A stretch of DNA of 64,000 bases from Pseudomonadota bacterium (GCA_029572955.1 JAKPQE010000118.1:1-64000); one strand, 5' to 3'. Shown: positions 12,675-21,543, counted from the stretch's first letter. The notes: a model not told the origin generated them from the letters alone. Program-made: numbers and translations.

Positions 12675-13184
12675 TCAGAGTCCCAAGTCGACGGCCCCGG
12701 TCTCTTCCGACCAGAAGTCCTTGACGATCAACTGCGCGCCCTTCACGGCTTGTTCGGGCACGTCGTACACGGCCACGACCTTTCTCGGCAGGTCGGGCTG
12801 GAGCTCCTGGAGGACAGCAAGAGCGTGGGGCACGACCACTCGACCGATGGCAGCGGTGCTGTACTTCTTTCCGTTCCCGCCCTTCAGACGCACACGGTCC
12901 TCACCGACGATGGCCGGCTTGTCCTTGCGGTTCGTGAGGGTCAGGTTGACGACGATGAAGACGCCGTCCGCCCTCTGCTTCAACGGCCCGGATCCGACCG
13001 TCGCCGACGTCCTGACTCTGGTGACTTTGAAGGTCGTGTCATAGAGGGTCAGGGTCTCGCCGACCTTGACGGTCTTGGTCACCTCCTGCCCGCCCTCTCC
13101 TCCACAACCGCTCGCCGGCAGCGCGATCGCGAGCATAGCCAGCACAAGCGTGACAGTGACAGACATGGATGCGAGCTTTCTCAT
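12675..13184 (-). CDS. DUF4352-like lipoprotein
   Basis: 169 residues from the ATG behind GGAGG; the longer frame is not needed. A signal peptide ends at LPASGC, a probable lipidation site. The rest resembles DUF4352/telokin-like immunoglobulin domains: VKVGETLTLYDTTFKVTRV, then FIVVNLTLTNRKDKPA, then a late VYDVPEQAVKGAQLIV strand. These domains sit on the outer face of the membrane in Gram-positive-type bacteria; their function is mostly unknown. Convergent with the MBL gene, with 46 bp between them. Confidence 0.75.
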   Translation of the reverse strand: MRKLASMSVTVTLVLAMLAIALPASGCGGEGGQEVTKTVKVGETLTLYDTTFKVTRVRTSATVGSGPLKQRADGVFIVVNLTLTNRKDKPAIVGEDRVRLKGGNGKKYSTAAIGRVVVPHALAVLQELQPDLPRKVVAVYDVPEQAVKGAQLIVKDFWSEETGAVDLGL

Positions 13185-13270
13185 CCTGCCTCCAGTCGTT
13201 CGGGACTCATGAGCGTCCGAAGAGCAGAGCGGCGGCGCCGCCGGTCGCACGGCATGGTAGGCTCGCCGAC

Positions 13271-14437
13271 ATGCGCATCACGCCCGTCATCAGGCCTGCT
13301 CTTGCCGCCTTTCGCATGTCGGCGCCGCGTATGTCGGCGCCGCGCATGTCGGCGGCGGCCGCAGGCAGTGCCGCCGCTCGCGTCAGGTCGAGCGGCGCCG
13401 CACTGCGCGTCGCGCGGGCCTTGTTCGCTGCGACCGCGCCCCGCTTGCTCGTCGTGGCGGCGGCCGCTCTGGTCGGCGCAGCGAGCGGCTGTGGAGGTGG
13501 GTCGGCGGACGGCACGGGCGCAAGCCCGCCCGCGTCGGCCGCCGCGCCGCTCGCCTCGGCGGGCGCGGCCGGCTTTCGCGCCTACGAGTTCGAGACGTGC
13601 TGGGGCTCGCGCGGCGCCGGACCCGGCCAGCTCTACTCGCCGAAGGGCGTCGCCGTGGACGGCGACGGCTTCGTCTACGTGGCCGACCGCGGCAACCACC
13701 GCGTCCAGAAGTTCACCGGCGACGGCGGACTCGTCGCGGTCTGGGGAAGCAAAGGGACGGGCGAGGGCCAGTTCCGCGTCCCGAGCCGTGTCGCCGTCGG
13801 TCCCGACGGGACGGTGTACGTGGCCGACACCCGGAACCATCGCGTGCAGGCGTTCGCCCCCGACGGCGCGTTCCTGCACGCCTGGGGCCATGAGGGCGAC
13901 GGCCCCGGCGCGTTCCTCCAGCCACGCGGCGTCGCCGTCGGCCCCGACGGGACGGTGTACGTGAGCGACGAGCGCGCCGCCCGTATCCAACGCTTCACAG
14001 CTGAGGGTCGCTTCGTTCGCGCCTGGGGGAAGCTGGGCGGCGGCGAGGGCCAGTTCCGGCATCCCAAAGACCTGGCGACAGCCTCCGACGGCCGCGTGTT
14101 CGTCGCCGACTCGGGCAACGAGCGCGTGCAGGTCTTCACCGCGGACGGCGAGTTCGTCGCCGCGTTCGGTGGCCACGGTGAAGGCGTCGGGGCGTTCCGC
14201 GGCCCGCGCGGCGTCGCCGTGACCGAGGACGGCGTCATACTCGTCAGCGAGTACCGCGGCCAGTGCATCGAGGAGTTCTCCCCCGACTACGCACCGCTCG
14301 GCGCGTGGGGCGCCGAGGGCGACGCTCCCGGACGGTTCGACGGACCACGCGCCATCGCCCTCGCCCCGGACGGTCGGTTGTACGTGGCCGACATGGCGAA
14401 CCACCGCATCCAGTGCTTCGTCCCCGTCGAAGAGTAG
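13271..14437 (+). CDS. NHL-repeat beta-propeller lipoprotein
   Basis: 388 residues. An Ala-rich leader with a hydrophobic stretch ends at GAASGCGGG, a likely lipobox. About six NHL repeats follow, each with the pattern P-x-G-V-A-V-x-x-D-G-x-V-Y-V-A-D-x-x-N-H-R-V-Q-x-F (for example GFVYVADRGNHRVQKF), making a six-bladed propeller. Such proteins bind partners or ligands outside the cell; no active site is visible. The N-terminus contains three tandem 15-bp repeats encoding RMSAP-like units that give several possible ATG starts, so the exact start is uncertain. Confidence 0.82.
   Translation: MRITPVIRPALAAFRMSAPRMSAPRMSAAAAGSAAARVRSSGAALRVARALFAATAPRLLVVAAAALVGAASGCGGGSADGTGASPPASAAAPLASAGAAGFRAYEFETCWGSRGAGPGQLYSPKGVAVDGDGFVYVADRGNHRVQKFTGDGGLVAVWGSKGTGEGQFRVPSRVAVGPDGTVYVADTRNHRVQAFAPDGAFLHAWGHEGDGPGAFLQPRGVAVGPDGTVYVSDERAARIQRFTAEGRFVRAWGKLGGGEGQFRHPKDLATASDGRVFVADSGNERVQVFTADGEFVAAFGGHGEGVGAFRGPRGVAVTEDGVILVSEYRGQCIEEFSPDYAPLGAWGAEGDAPGRFDGPRAIALAPDGRLYVADMANHRIQCFVPVEE
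13313..13357. repeat. Three tandem 15-bp repeats inside the NHL gene leader
   Basis: Units at 13313-13327, 13328-13342 and 13343-13357 share CG(C/T)ATGTCGGCG(C/G)CG. They encode RMSAP, RMSAP and RMSAA, and each contains an in-frame ATG. Copy-number change would alter the leader length without breaking the frame. Confidence 0.8.
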
Positions 14438-14513
14438 ACGGGGCCACCCTCAGGATGCCGTGCAGGGGCGGCGAAGCGCGCGTTGAATCGGTCAGCGAGC
14501 GCCGACGCGACCG

Positions 14514-15713
14514 ATGGGCGCGCCACGAAAGGAGCCCTCGCTGACGGAACAGCCTCCCGCGACGGAGCAATCCCGCGCCTTTTCCACGGCGCCTGACCCC
14601 GGTCCCGATCTTTCGCCGGACGACGGCCACGAACGCTGGCGGATCCCGTCATGGCTGCGCCTCGTCGGATCTTCGAGCTGGTACGCGATCGGGATCGTCA
14701 TCCTCATCGCCGCGTTCGCCTGGTTCGTCAAGACGACACAGGCGATCATCATCCCGTTCATCATCGCCGGTCTGCTGGCTCCGATGCTCTCCCCCCTCGC
14801 CAGCCGGCTCGAGCGTCACGGGATCAAGCGCTGGGTGGGCGCCCTGCTGGGAACGCTCCTCGTGATCGTCGCCGGCGTCGCCCTTGTCTTCCTCATCGTC
14901 GTCCAGGCCGCGAACCAGGCGGGCGAGATCGGTGACCAGATCGCGAAGGCGATCGGTGACGTGGCCGATTGGCTCGACAGGCAGGGCTGGGGCGGCACCG
15001 TCGTCTCCGCGGTCGGGACCGCCGTCCGCGAGAACTGGCAGACACTGGTCAAGGGGATCGTCCCCCGGGTGAGCGCCGGCCTGAGTTCCATTGTGACGAC
15101 GATCGTAGTCATCGTGCTCGCCATCAACATCCTCTTCTTCCTCATCAAGGACGGTCGCCGGATCGGCGGCTGGCTCAGCGGCCACCTCGGGGTGCCGCGC
15201 GCCATCGGCGCGCGCACACTGGCGCACAGCGCGAAGAGCATCCGCGGGTACTTCCTCGGCACGACCGTCGTGGGCATCGTCAATGCCTGCGTGGTGGGCA
15301 TCGGCGCCCTCCTGATGGACACGCCGCTGGCGTTCGTCATCGCGGTGGTCGTGCTCTTCACGAACTACGTGCCGTTCATCGGCGCGTTCATCGGCGGCGC
15401 GTTCGCGGTCCTCATCGCGTTCGCCGGCGGCGGGCCGTTCGACGCCCTCATCATGCTGATCCTGGTGCTCGCCGCCAACGGCCCCGCACAGTGGATCGTC
15501 CAACCCTTCGCGCTCAGCGCCACCCTCGACCTCCACCCGATCATCGTGATCTTCGTGACCATGGCCGGCGGCATCCTGGCCGGGCCGCTGGGGAGCGTCG
15601 TGGCGGCGCCGCTGACGGCGGTCGTCGTGGAGGCGGTGCGGCAGGTCCGCAGCGCGGGCCTGTTCAGCGAGGAAGAGGCAGCCGAGCCCACGGCCGAGCC
15701 GGGAGAGCCGTGA
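14514..15713 (+). CDS. AI-2E/PerM-family membrane transporter
   Basis: 399 residues. A Pro-rich cytoplasmic N-terminus (about 45 residues) is followed by a typical AI-2E family layout: two early helices (WYAIGIVILIAAFAWFV, AIIIPFIIAGLLAPML), a third, a soluble amphipathic stretch, then four or five helices ending in PLGSVVAAPLTAVVVEA. The conserved PFIGAFIGG block is present. Proteins of this family export small molecules or ions; the substrate here is unknown. The ATG at 14514 lacks a good ribosome site, whereas a strong AAAGGAG sits 6 nt before an in-frame CTG at 14541, so the true start may be that CTG. Confidence 0.88.
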   Translation: MGAPRKEPSLTEQPPATEQSRAFSTAPDPGPDLSPDDGHERWRIPSWLRLVGSSSWYAIGIVILIAAFAWFVKTTQAIIIPFIIAGLLAPMLSPLASRLERHGIKRWVGALLGTLLVIVAGVALVFLIVVQAANQAGEIGDQIAKAIGDVADWLDRQGWGGTVVSAVGTAVRENWQTLVKGIVPRVSAGLSSIVTTIVVIVLAINILFFLIKDGRRIGGWLSGHLGVPRAIGARTLAHSAKSIRGYFLGTTVVGIVNACVVGIGALLMDTPLAFVIAVVVLFTNYVPFIGAFIGGAFAVLIAFAGGGPFDALIMLILVLAANGPAQWIVQPFALSATLDLHPIIVIFVTMAGGILAGPLGSVVAAPLTAVVVEAVRQVRSAGLFSEEEAAEPTAEPGEP

Positions 15714-15732
15714 CGCCTTCGCCGGCGCCCGT

Positions 15733-16140
15733 TCAGCGGCGCCGCAGCTCTACTCCGTCAAGATAGCTGAGCACGCGGACGGCTTCGCCATCCCTCAGCG
15801 TCCAGACGTGAGCGAACGGCAGACGACAGAGGTCGAAGCTGCGCACCCCGCGTGGCCGGCAGCAGATGAGGCCCGTGACGACTACGCGACCCGCGCGCCC
15901 GCGGACAGTGCGTGTCTCGACACGCGTCACCTCCCAGTGGGGAGGGATGCCACCGAACAGGTCCTCAGCGACCACGTCACGCGCGCGTCCGCGCGCACCT
16001 GACACGATATCGACCACGGTCCAGACGGGACGCCGCCCCTCCCCCTGTCCGAACAGGCGCAGCATGCGATCGCCCACGCCCAGACCGACGCTCCGATAGG
16101 CCTCGAGCACCGTCTCGATGCCGCCCGCGCTCACGTTCAT
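15733..16140 (-). CDS. SnoaL/NTF2-like small protein
   Basis: 135 residues from the ATG at 16140, preceded by an AGGTCGGG ribosome site; the frame upstream is compositionally odd (Arg/Pro-rich) and probably not translated. The pattern of an N-terminal helix (IETVLEAYRSVGLGVGD), then ARDVVAEDLFGGIP, then paired strands ending FAHVWTLRDGEAVRVLSYLD is that of SnoaL-like NTF2-fold proteins. No catalytic residue can be assigned. Convergent with the AI-2E gene, 19 bp apart. Confidence 0.6.
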   Translation of the reverse strand: MNVSAGGIETVLEAYRSVGLGVGDRMLRLFGQGEGRRPVWTVVDIVSGARGRARDVVAEDLFGGIPPHWEVTRVETRTVRGRAGRVVVTGLICCRPRGVRSFDLCRLPFAHVWTLRDGEAVRVLSYLDGVELRRR

Positions 16141-16249
16141 CCCGACCTGCCGCGGCGGTCGCCGCCGGCGACTGTCCGTCGCAGGCCGCGGCCGGCGACC
16201 GCTACCAGCTCCTTGCCGACATGGTTCCCCGACCCGGAGCGGCGGGAAC

Positions 16250-16320
16250 GCGCGCCGCGGCCGGGCTTGGGCCGGAGGGGGCGCGCGCCGCGGCCGGGCT
16301 ACTGCCCGGCCGCGGCGCGC
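16250..16320. repeat. Very strong GC hairpin with an extra direct copy of its arm
   Basis: Positions 16283-16299 (17 bases) and 16304-16320 are perfect reverse complements around a 4-nt loop (TACT). A direct copy of the left arm lies at 16250-16266. The gap 16141-16431 between the SnoaL-like gene and tRNA-Val holds nothing else. It may be a bidirectional terminator or a REP-like element; no T-run follows on the plus strand. Confidence 0.75.
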
Positions 16321-16431
16321 GGGTTTCCGGCCCCCGTGCCTTCTGGTATCGTTGGCCCCCTCCATGATCGCCGACCGCCGGCCAGAGACCGACGGTCGTC
16401 GCCTGCGGAGGACCGGTTCGGGGCGGTTCAG

Positions 16432-16506
16432 GGGCGATTAGCTCAGTGGGAGAGCGCCCGCCTCACACGCGGGAGGTCGTTGGTTCAAATCCAACATCGC
16501 CCACCA
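16432..16506 (+). tRNA. tRNA-Val (anticodon CAC), CCA encoded
   Basis: Cloverleaf is clear: acceptor GGGCGAT (16432-16438) pairs with ATCGCCC (16496-16502), the D arm has AGCTCAGTGGGAGAGC, the anticodon stem CCCGC/GCGGG frames the loop CTCACAC with anticodon CAC, and the T loop is GGTTCAAATCC. Discriminator A at 16503 and an encoded CCA at 16504-16506. Confidence 0.97.
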
Positions 16507-17012
16507 TCCATGCATCCGTCCAACTCTCCCTCCCCCCGGCTCGCCCGTCACTGTCTCCGCCGTCTCGCCCGTCACCGTCTCCGCCGCCTCGCGCCTTCAC
16601 TGTGTCCGCCGTCCCGATCGTCACTGTCGCCGTCCCGATCGTCTCTGTCGCCGTCTCGATCGCGATCGTCTCGATCGCGATCGTCACTTCGCCTGCGTTC
16701 TGACGGTCACTCCCGCTCAGGCCACGTCCTTCCCTCGCCGTCCACCGGCGATCGGGTCGTTTGTCCGAAGTGATGAAACGCAGCCGCACAGGTTGAAGTG
16801 CGCCTGCGGAGGATGTAGCGTGGCCGCTTGGCCCGACCACGTGCACCCGGGCGACCGGACTCCCCGTCCGCTCTCCCGCCCGGTCCTGAAGGGTCCCCCT
16901 GCAGCCTCACGAGCGCAGGCCGCAGCGCGGAAACAGGGCGTCGACCGTCCCGGACGGACGACGCATCAGGCCAGAAGGCAACACGAACGACGGTTCACTG
17001 GAGGTGGACAGG
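16507..17012. other. 506-bp gap with low-complexity 21-bp repeats
   Basis: No convincing gene. A GTC/GCC/GATC-rich stretch (about 16540-16690) contains three tandem 21-bp units at 16608-16628, 16629-16649 and 16650-16670 (GCCGTCCCGATCGTC-type), then a further TCGATCGCGATCGTC copy at 16671-16685. Frames through it start inside the tRNA and have repeat-driven composition, so I do not call them. The acs promoter should be near the 3' end of this gap. Confidence 0.6.
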
Positions 17013-18977
17013 GTGGCAGACCAGCCGAAGTTGATCCCGCCGTCACCCGAGTACTCGAAGGGCGCCTATATCAAGAGCCTCGAGGAGTATGAGGCTCAGT
17101 ACAAGCGCTCCATCGAGGATCCGGAGGGCTACTGGGCCGAGCGCGCCGAAGACGCGCTGGTGTGGACGAAGAAGTGGGACAAGGTCCTCGACTGGAGCTT
17201 CGAGCCGGTCCCGTACGTCAAGTGGTTCCAGGGCGGCGAACTCAACGCCTCGTACAACTGCCTGGACCGTCACGTCGAAGCCGGCAAGGGTGACAAGCCG
17301 GCCTTGATCTTCGAGGGCGACCCGGGAGACACGAAGACCTGCACCTTCAAGGAGCTCCTCGACGAGGTCAGTAAGTTCGCCAACGTGCTCAAGAAGCACG
17401 GCGTCAAGAAGGGTGACCGCGTCGCGTTGTACATGCCGATGATCGCCGAGCTGCCGGTGGTCATGCTCGCCTGCGCCCGCATCGGCGCCATCCACATGAT
17501 GGTCTTCGGAGGCTTCTCCGCCGAGGCCCTCAAGGCGCGCATCGACAACTGCGGCGCCAAGGTGCTCATCTGCGCCGACAAAGGATACCGCGGCGCCAAG
17601 ACCACGGCCTCCAAGGCCAACGCCGACATCGCGATCAGCGGCGGGTCCACGGTCGAGACGGTCATCGTCGTCAAGCGTGTCGACGGCGACGTGAACATGC
17701 AGGAAGGCCGCGACGTCTGGTACCACGATGAGATGGCGGCCCCCGACATCACCGCCGACTGCCCGCCGGTCCCGGTCGACGCCGAGCATCCGCTCTTCAT
17801 TCTCTACACGTCCGGCTCCACGGGCGCGCCGAAGGGCGTCATCCACAGCACCGGGGGCTACCTGCTCCACGTGTACGACACGTGCAAGTACGTCTTCAAC
17901 CTGCACGACGACGATATCCACTTCTGCACGGCCGACATCGGGTGGATCACCGGCCACAGCTACATCGTCTACGGCCCGCTCAGCATGGGCGTGACCAGCG
18001 TCCTCTTCGAGGGCCTGCCCACCTACCCCGAACCGGACCGCTACTGGCAGGTCGTCGAGAAGCACAAGACGACCACCATCTACACGGCGCCGACCGTCAT
18101 CCGCAGCCTCATCGGCCAGGGCGACGAGTGGGTCGACAAGCACGACATGCCGACGCTGCGCCTGCTGGCGTCGGTCGGCGAGCCGATCGACCCGCAGAGC
18201 TGGCTCTGGTTCTACAACAAGGTCGGCAAGGGCCGCGTGCCGCTGGTCGACACGTGGTGGCAGACCGAGACGGGCGGCCACATGATCGCCCCGCTCCCGG
18301 GCGCCATGACGCTCAAGCCCGGCTCCGCCGGGCGCCCGTTCTTCGGCGTCCAGACCAAGGTCCTCAACGACAAGGGCGAAGAGGCCGCGATCGGCGAGGA
18401 TGGCCACCTTGTCATCACCCACCCTTGGCCGGGCATGATCCGCGGCACGTGGGGCGACGTCGACGGCAAGCGCTACAGGGACGTGTACTTCACGATGTTC
18501 CCTGGCGTGTTCACCACCGGCGACGGCTGCGCGATCGACGCCGACGGCGACCACTGGCTCAAGGGCCGCATCGACGACGTCCTCAACGTGTCCGGACACC
18601 GTATCGGCACGTCCGACGTCGAGGGCGCCCTGGTGAGCCACCCGGCCGTCGCCGAGGCTGCCGTCGTAGGCTACCCGCACCCCATCAAGGGCACGGGCAT
18701 CTACACGTACGTGGTGCTGAACGAGGGTGTCGAGCCGAGCGACGACCTCAAGAAGGAACTCGCCGTGCACGTCCGCAAGGTCGTCGGTCCCATCGCGACG
18801 CCCGACAAGATCCAGTTCGCCATGACCGGCCTGCCGAAGACCCGCTCGGGCAAGATCATGCGCCGCATCCTCAGGAAGATCGCCGAGGACAGCTTCGACA
18901 ATCTCGGCGACACCTCGACGCTCGCCGACCCGACGGTCGTCGACAACCTCATCGACAACCGCCAGAACAAGAAGTGA
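17013..18977 (+). CDS. acs: Acetyl-CoA synthetase (AMP-forming)
   Basis: 654 residues from the GTG at 17013, which has GGAGG 8 nt upstream; a GTG at 17004 would add three residues but overlaps that site. It activates acetate to acetyl-CoA through acetyl-AMP. Motifs: P-loop YTSGSTGAPKGV, the WWQTETGGHM block that sets the acetate pocket, GRIDDVLNVSGHRIGT, and the C-terminal PKTRSGKIMRR with K614, the catalytic lysine that is acetylated in well-studied members. Full length for the family. It is the last gene of the actinobacterial-type part. Confidence 0.97.
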   Translation: MADQPKLIPPSPEYSKGAYIKSLEEYEAQYKRSIEDPEGYWAERAEDALVWTKKWDKVLDWSFEPVPYVKWFQGGELNASYNCLDRHVEAGKGDKPALIFEGDPGDTKTCTFKELLDEVSKFANVLKKHGVKKGDRVALYMPMIAELPVVMLACARIGAIHMMVFGGFSAEALKARIDNCGAKVLICADKGYRGAKTTASKANADIAISGGSTVETVIVVKRVDGDVNMQEGRDVWYHDEMAAPDITADCPPVPVDAEHPLFILYTSGSTGAPKGVIHSTGGYLLHVYDTCKYVFNLHDDDIHFCTADIGWITGHSYIVYGPLSMGVTSVLFEGLPTYPEPDRYWQVVEKHKTTTIYTAPTVIRSLIGQGDEWVDKHDMPTLRLLASVGEPIDPQSWLWFYNKVGKGRVPLVDTWWQTETGGHMIAPLPGAMTLKPGSAGRPFFGVQTKVLNDKGEEAAIGEDGHLVITHPWPGMIRGTWGDVDGKRYRDVYFTMFPGVFTTGDGCAIDADGDHWLKGRIDDVLNVSGHRIGTSDVEGALVSHPAVAEAAVVGYPHPIKGTGIYTYVVLNEGVEPSDDLKKELAVHVRKVVGPIATPDKIQFAMTGLPKTRSGKIMRRILRKIAEDSFDNLGDTSTLADPTVVDNLIDNRQNKK

Positions 18978-18989
18978 TGGCGGCCTGAC

Positions 18990-19013
18990 CCCGGGAACCG
19001 CTTGGTCCGGGGA
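18990..19013 (+). terminator. First hairpin after acs
   Basis: CCCCGG at 18990-18995 pairs with CCGGGG at 19008-19013 around a 12-nt loop, starting 12 bp after the acs stop. No T-run follows, so alone it would be a weak terminator; it may work with the next hairpin. Confidence 0.4.
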
Positions 19014-19025
19014 CCGAAACGAGCG

Positions 19026-19062
19026 AAGGCGCGGCGCCGCAAGGCCCCGCGCCTTTCTCTTT
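19026..19062 (+). terminator. Rho-independent terminator after acs
   Basis: AAGGCGCGG (19026-19034) pairs with CCGCGCCTT (19047-19055), 12-nt loop, followed by TCTCTTT. It ends acs transcription. Confidence 0.7.
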
Positions 19063-19153
19063 GGCGCGCCCGGCGCATGGTTGCGAGGCGGGCGCCGATC
19101 GGTTAAGCCGCGACGAACTCCGACCCGCCCGAACGACCAGCCGGAGAGCAGAC

Positions 19154-19666
19154 ATGCCTGCCAGCCGCGACGACCTCCTGCGCTTCCTCGCCGATCTCGG
19201 CATAAAGACCGCGACGGTCGACCATCCCGCGCTCTTCACCGTGGAACAGTCGCAGGAGCTGCGCGGCGAGATCGCCGGGGCGCATTCCAAGAACCTCTTC
19301 CTCAAGGACAAGAAGGACCGGATCTGGCTGGTGGTCGCCGAGGAGGAGACGCCGATCGACCTCAAGCGCCTGCACGAGACGATCGGCTCGGCGCGGGTGT
19401 CGTTCGGCCGGGCCGAGCTGATGGACGAGGTGCTCGGCGTGTCGCCGGGCTCGGTCACGCCGTTCGGCGTGATCAACGACACGGGGGCCCGAGTGACCGT
19501 GGTGCTCGACGCCCGCCTGATGGCGCACGAGGTTCTGAACTTCCACCCGCTCGTCAATACGGCGACGACGACGATCGGGCGCGACGACCTCGTCCGGTTC
19601 CTGCGGGCGACCGGCCACGAGCCGCTGATCCGCGACCTGCCGGTCCCGCCGGGCACAAGCGCCTGA
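19154..19666 (+). CDS. Prolyl-tRNA editing (YbaK/ProX) protein
   Basis: 170 residues, ATG behind GGAGAG. YbaK/aminoacyl-tRNA-deacylase fold that hydrolyses mischarged tRNA(Pro) in trans. Family marks: FLADLGIKTATVDHPALFTVEQ near the start, the catalytic-lysine region HSKNLFLKDKKDR, and SVTPFGVINDTG. The sequence is closest in style to the PrdX/ProXp group of alphaproteobacteria. First gene of the second part; thioredoxin follows. Confidence 0.9.
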   Translation: MPASRDDLLRFLADLGIKTATVDHPALFTVEQSQELRGEIAGAHSKNLFLKDKKDRIWLVVAEEETPIDLKRLHETIGSARVSFGRAELMDEVLGVSPGSVTPFGVINDTGARVTVVLDARLMAHEVLNFHPLVNTATTTIGRDDLVRFLRATGHEPLIRDLPVPPGTSA

Positions 19667-19777
19667 GGCGGGGCGTTTGCCTTTGTGTTATATGAGTCCC
19701 ATCTTATGAACGAAATTCAGCGCGCGGGCCCGGGCCGCCAAGGGCGGGTGCCGCGCGCGACAATACGGGGATGCCTG

Positions 19778-20692
19778 ATGGAAACGATTATCGGAGCTTC
19801 CGGCGGCGCGCCTGCCGGCAAGGCGGAGGCCGTGATCGACACGACGACCGAAACTTTCATGGCCGATGTGATCGATGCCTCCAAGGACCGGCCGGTGCTC
19901 GTCGATTTCTGGGCCGAATGGTGCGGTCCGTGCCGGCAGCTCGCGCCGGTGCTCGAAAAGGTCGTCGCGGCATCGAAGGGCCGGGTCAAGCTGGTCAAGA
20001 TGAACATCGACCACTATCCGGAGATCGCCGGCCAGCTCGGCATCCGCTCGATCCCGGCGGTCGTCGCCTTCAAGGGCGGCCAGCCGGTCGATGCCTTCAT
20101 GGGAGCCGTGCCGGAGAGCAAGATCGTCGCCTTCATCGAAAAGCTCGCCGGTCCGGCCGGGCCGAGCGTTGCCGACGAATTGCTCGGCGCCGCCGAAGCG
20201 GCGATGGAAGCCGGCGACTATCCGGCCGCTGCCGAGGCCTTCGCGGCGATGCTCGCCGAGGATGCGGCGGATGTGCGCGCCATTGCCGGCCTTGCCGAGT
20301 GCTATATCGCGGCCGGCGAGCTCGAACATGCCGAGCAGACGCTGGCGATGGTGCCGGTCAACAAGCAGAACGATGCCGCGGTGGCGCGGGCCAAGGCGAA
20401 GCTCGAACTCGCCCGCAATGCCGGCTCGCTCGGCGACGCGCTCGAACTCGAGGCGCGGCTCGAAAGCAACCCGGACGACCATCAGGCACGCTTCGATCTG
20501 GCGCTGCTGCTCAACGCCCACGACAAGCGGGAAGCGGCGGTCGACGCGCTGATCGAGATCGTGCGGCGCGACCGGACCTGGAACGAGGACGGCGCGCGCA
20601 AGCAGCTCGTCACCTTCTTCGACGCCTGGGGCGCCAAGGACCCGCTGACGGTCGCCGGCCGGCGCAAGCTGTCGGCGGTGCTGTTCCGCTAG
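19778..20692 (+). CDS. Thioredoxin with TPR tail (co-chaperone YbbN/CnoX type)
   Basis: 304 residues. An N-terminal thioredoxin domain (about 20-130) has the redox site W48-C-G-P-C52 and cis-Pro in RSIPAV. The C-terminal half is helical with TPR-like repeats (ADELLGAAEAAMEAGDYPAA, LAECYIAAGELEHAE). This is the YbbN/CnoX layout, a holdase cooperating with chaperones. I chose the ATG at 19778 because the residues before it are not conserved in style; a start at 19685 is possible. Confidence 0.92.
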   Translation: METIIGASGGAPAGKAEAVIDTTTETFMADVIDASKDRPVLVDFWAEWCGPCRQLAPVLEKVVAASKGRVKLVKMNIDHYPEIAGQLGIRSIPAVVAFKGGQPVDAFMGAVPESKIVAFIEKLAGPAGPSVADELLGAAEAAMEAGDYPAAAEAFAAMLAEDAADVRAIAGLAECYIAAGELEHAEQTLAMVPVNKQNDAAVARAKAKLELARNAGSLGDALELEARLESNPDDHQARFDLALLLNAHDKREAAVDALIEIVRRDRTWNEDGARKQLVTFFDAWGAKDPLTVAGRRKLSAVLFR

Positions 20693-20834
20693 GGCGCTTT
20701 CTCGGGCCGCGGGCAACCGGTCTTTCCGAGAACGCGCGACGAAAGACGCGACGAGCCGGTCGCCGCTCTCCACGGAGGCGGGCCGGCTCGCGAAGAACGC
20801 GGCGGAACATCGCCGCATTCGAGGAGAAACCGCC

Positions 20835-21527
20835 ATGGCCGCCAATCGCAAGTATCAGGGGCCACAGGACCTGCCGCCGGTCATTCCGGTGTTTCCGCTG
20901 CCGGCGGCGCTGCTGCTGCCGCGCGGCCAGCTGCCGCTCAACATCTTCGAGCCGCGCTATGTCGCCATGATCGACGACGCGCTTTCCGGCGATCGGATAA
21001 TCGGCATGGTGCAGCCGGCGCTCAAGCGGGCCGGGGACGATGCCGCGGCCGCGACCAGGGAGGCGCCCAAACTCGCCAGGGTGGGCTGCGCCGGGCGCCT
21101 CACCTCGTTCACCGAGACCAATGACGGGCGCTATCTCATCACGCTCAACGGCGTCAGCCGCTTCCACATCGTCGAGGAAATCGAGACCGACAAGCCGTAC
21201 CGGCTGTGCCGGATCGACACCGAGCCGTTCGGCAGCGATTTCGTGCCCGGCTTCGGCGAGGAGGCGGTCGATCGCGACGCGCTGCTGGCCGCGTTCCGCG
21301 CCTATCTCGATACCAACGACATGGAAGCCGACTGGGACAATGTCGCGCAGGTGTCGAACGAAGTCCTCGTCAACACGCTGTCGATGATGAGCCCCTACGG
21401 CCCGGCCGAAAAGCAGGCGCTGCTCGAGGCGCCCGACCTCGTCACCCGTGCCGAGACGCTGATCGCGGTGACCGAGATCGCGCTTGCCCGCGCCAATGCC
21501 CCCGAAGAGCCTTCCTCGCTGCAGTAA
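20835..21527 (+). CDS. LON N-terminal (substrate-binding) domain protein
   Basis: 230 residues, ATG behind GAGGAG. It has only the Lon substrate-binding domain ([32 protein letters not shown] split over residues 15-47) and no ATPase or protease part. The start [10 protein letters not shown] and central [20 protein letters not shown] are typical of the LON-domain family found next to thioredoxin and Trm112 genes in Rhizobiales. Biochemical role unknown. Confidence 0.9.
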   Translation: MAANRKYQGPQDLPPVIPVFPLPAALLLPRGQLPLNIFEPRYVAMIDDALSGDRIIGMVQPALKRAGDDAAAATREAPKLARVGCAGRLTSFTETNDGRYLITLNGVSRFHIVEEIETDKPYRLCRIDTEPFGSDFVPGFGEEAVDRDALLAAFRAYLDTNDMEADWDNVAQVSNEVLVNTLSMMSPYGPAEKQALLEAPDLVTRAETLIAVTEIALARANAPEEPSSLQ

Positions 21528-21543
21528 ACCAAGGATCGCATCC

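Larger units (their letters stand above)
18978..19153. other. Probable chimeric junction between two genomes
   Basis: Left of this gap all genes look actinobacterial; right of it all look alphaproteobacterial core. No transposase, integrase, tRNA-derived attachment site or direct repeat is visible here. The change most likely falls after the acs terminator, in 19063-19153. Confidence 0.6.

Noticed and set aside
16446-16703. 85-codon frame through the 21-bp repeats
   Set aside because: It starts inside the tRNA gene and its sequence is driven by the repeat.
17043-18770. 575-codon frame antisense to acs
   Set aside because: Same shadow pattern; acs is well supported.
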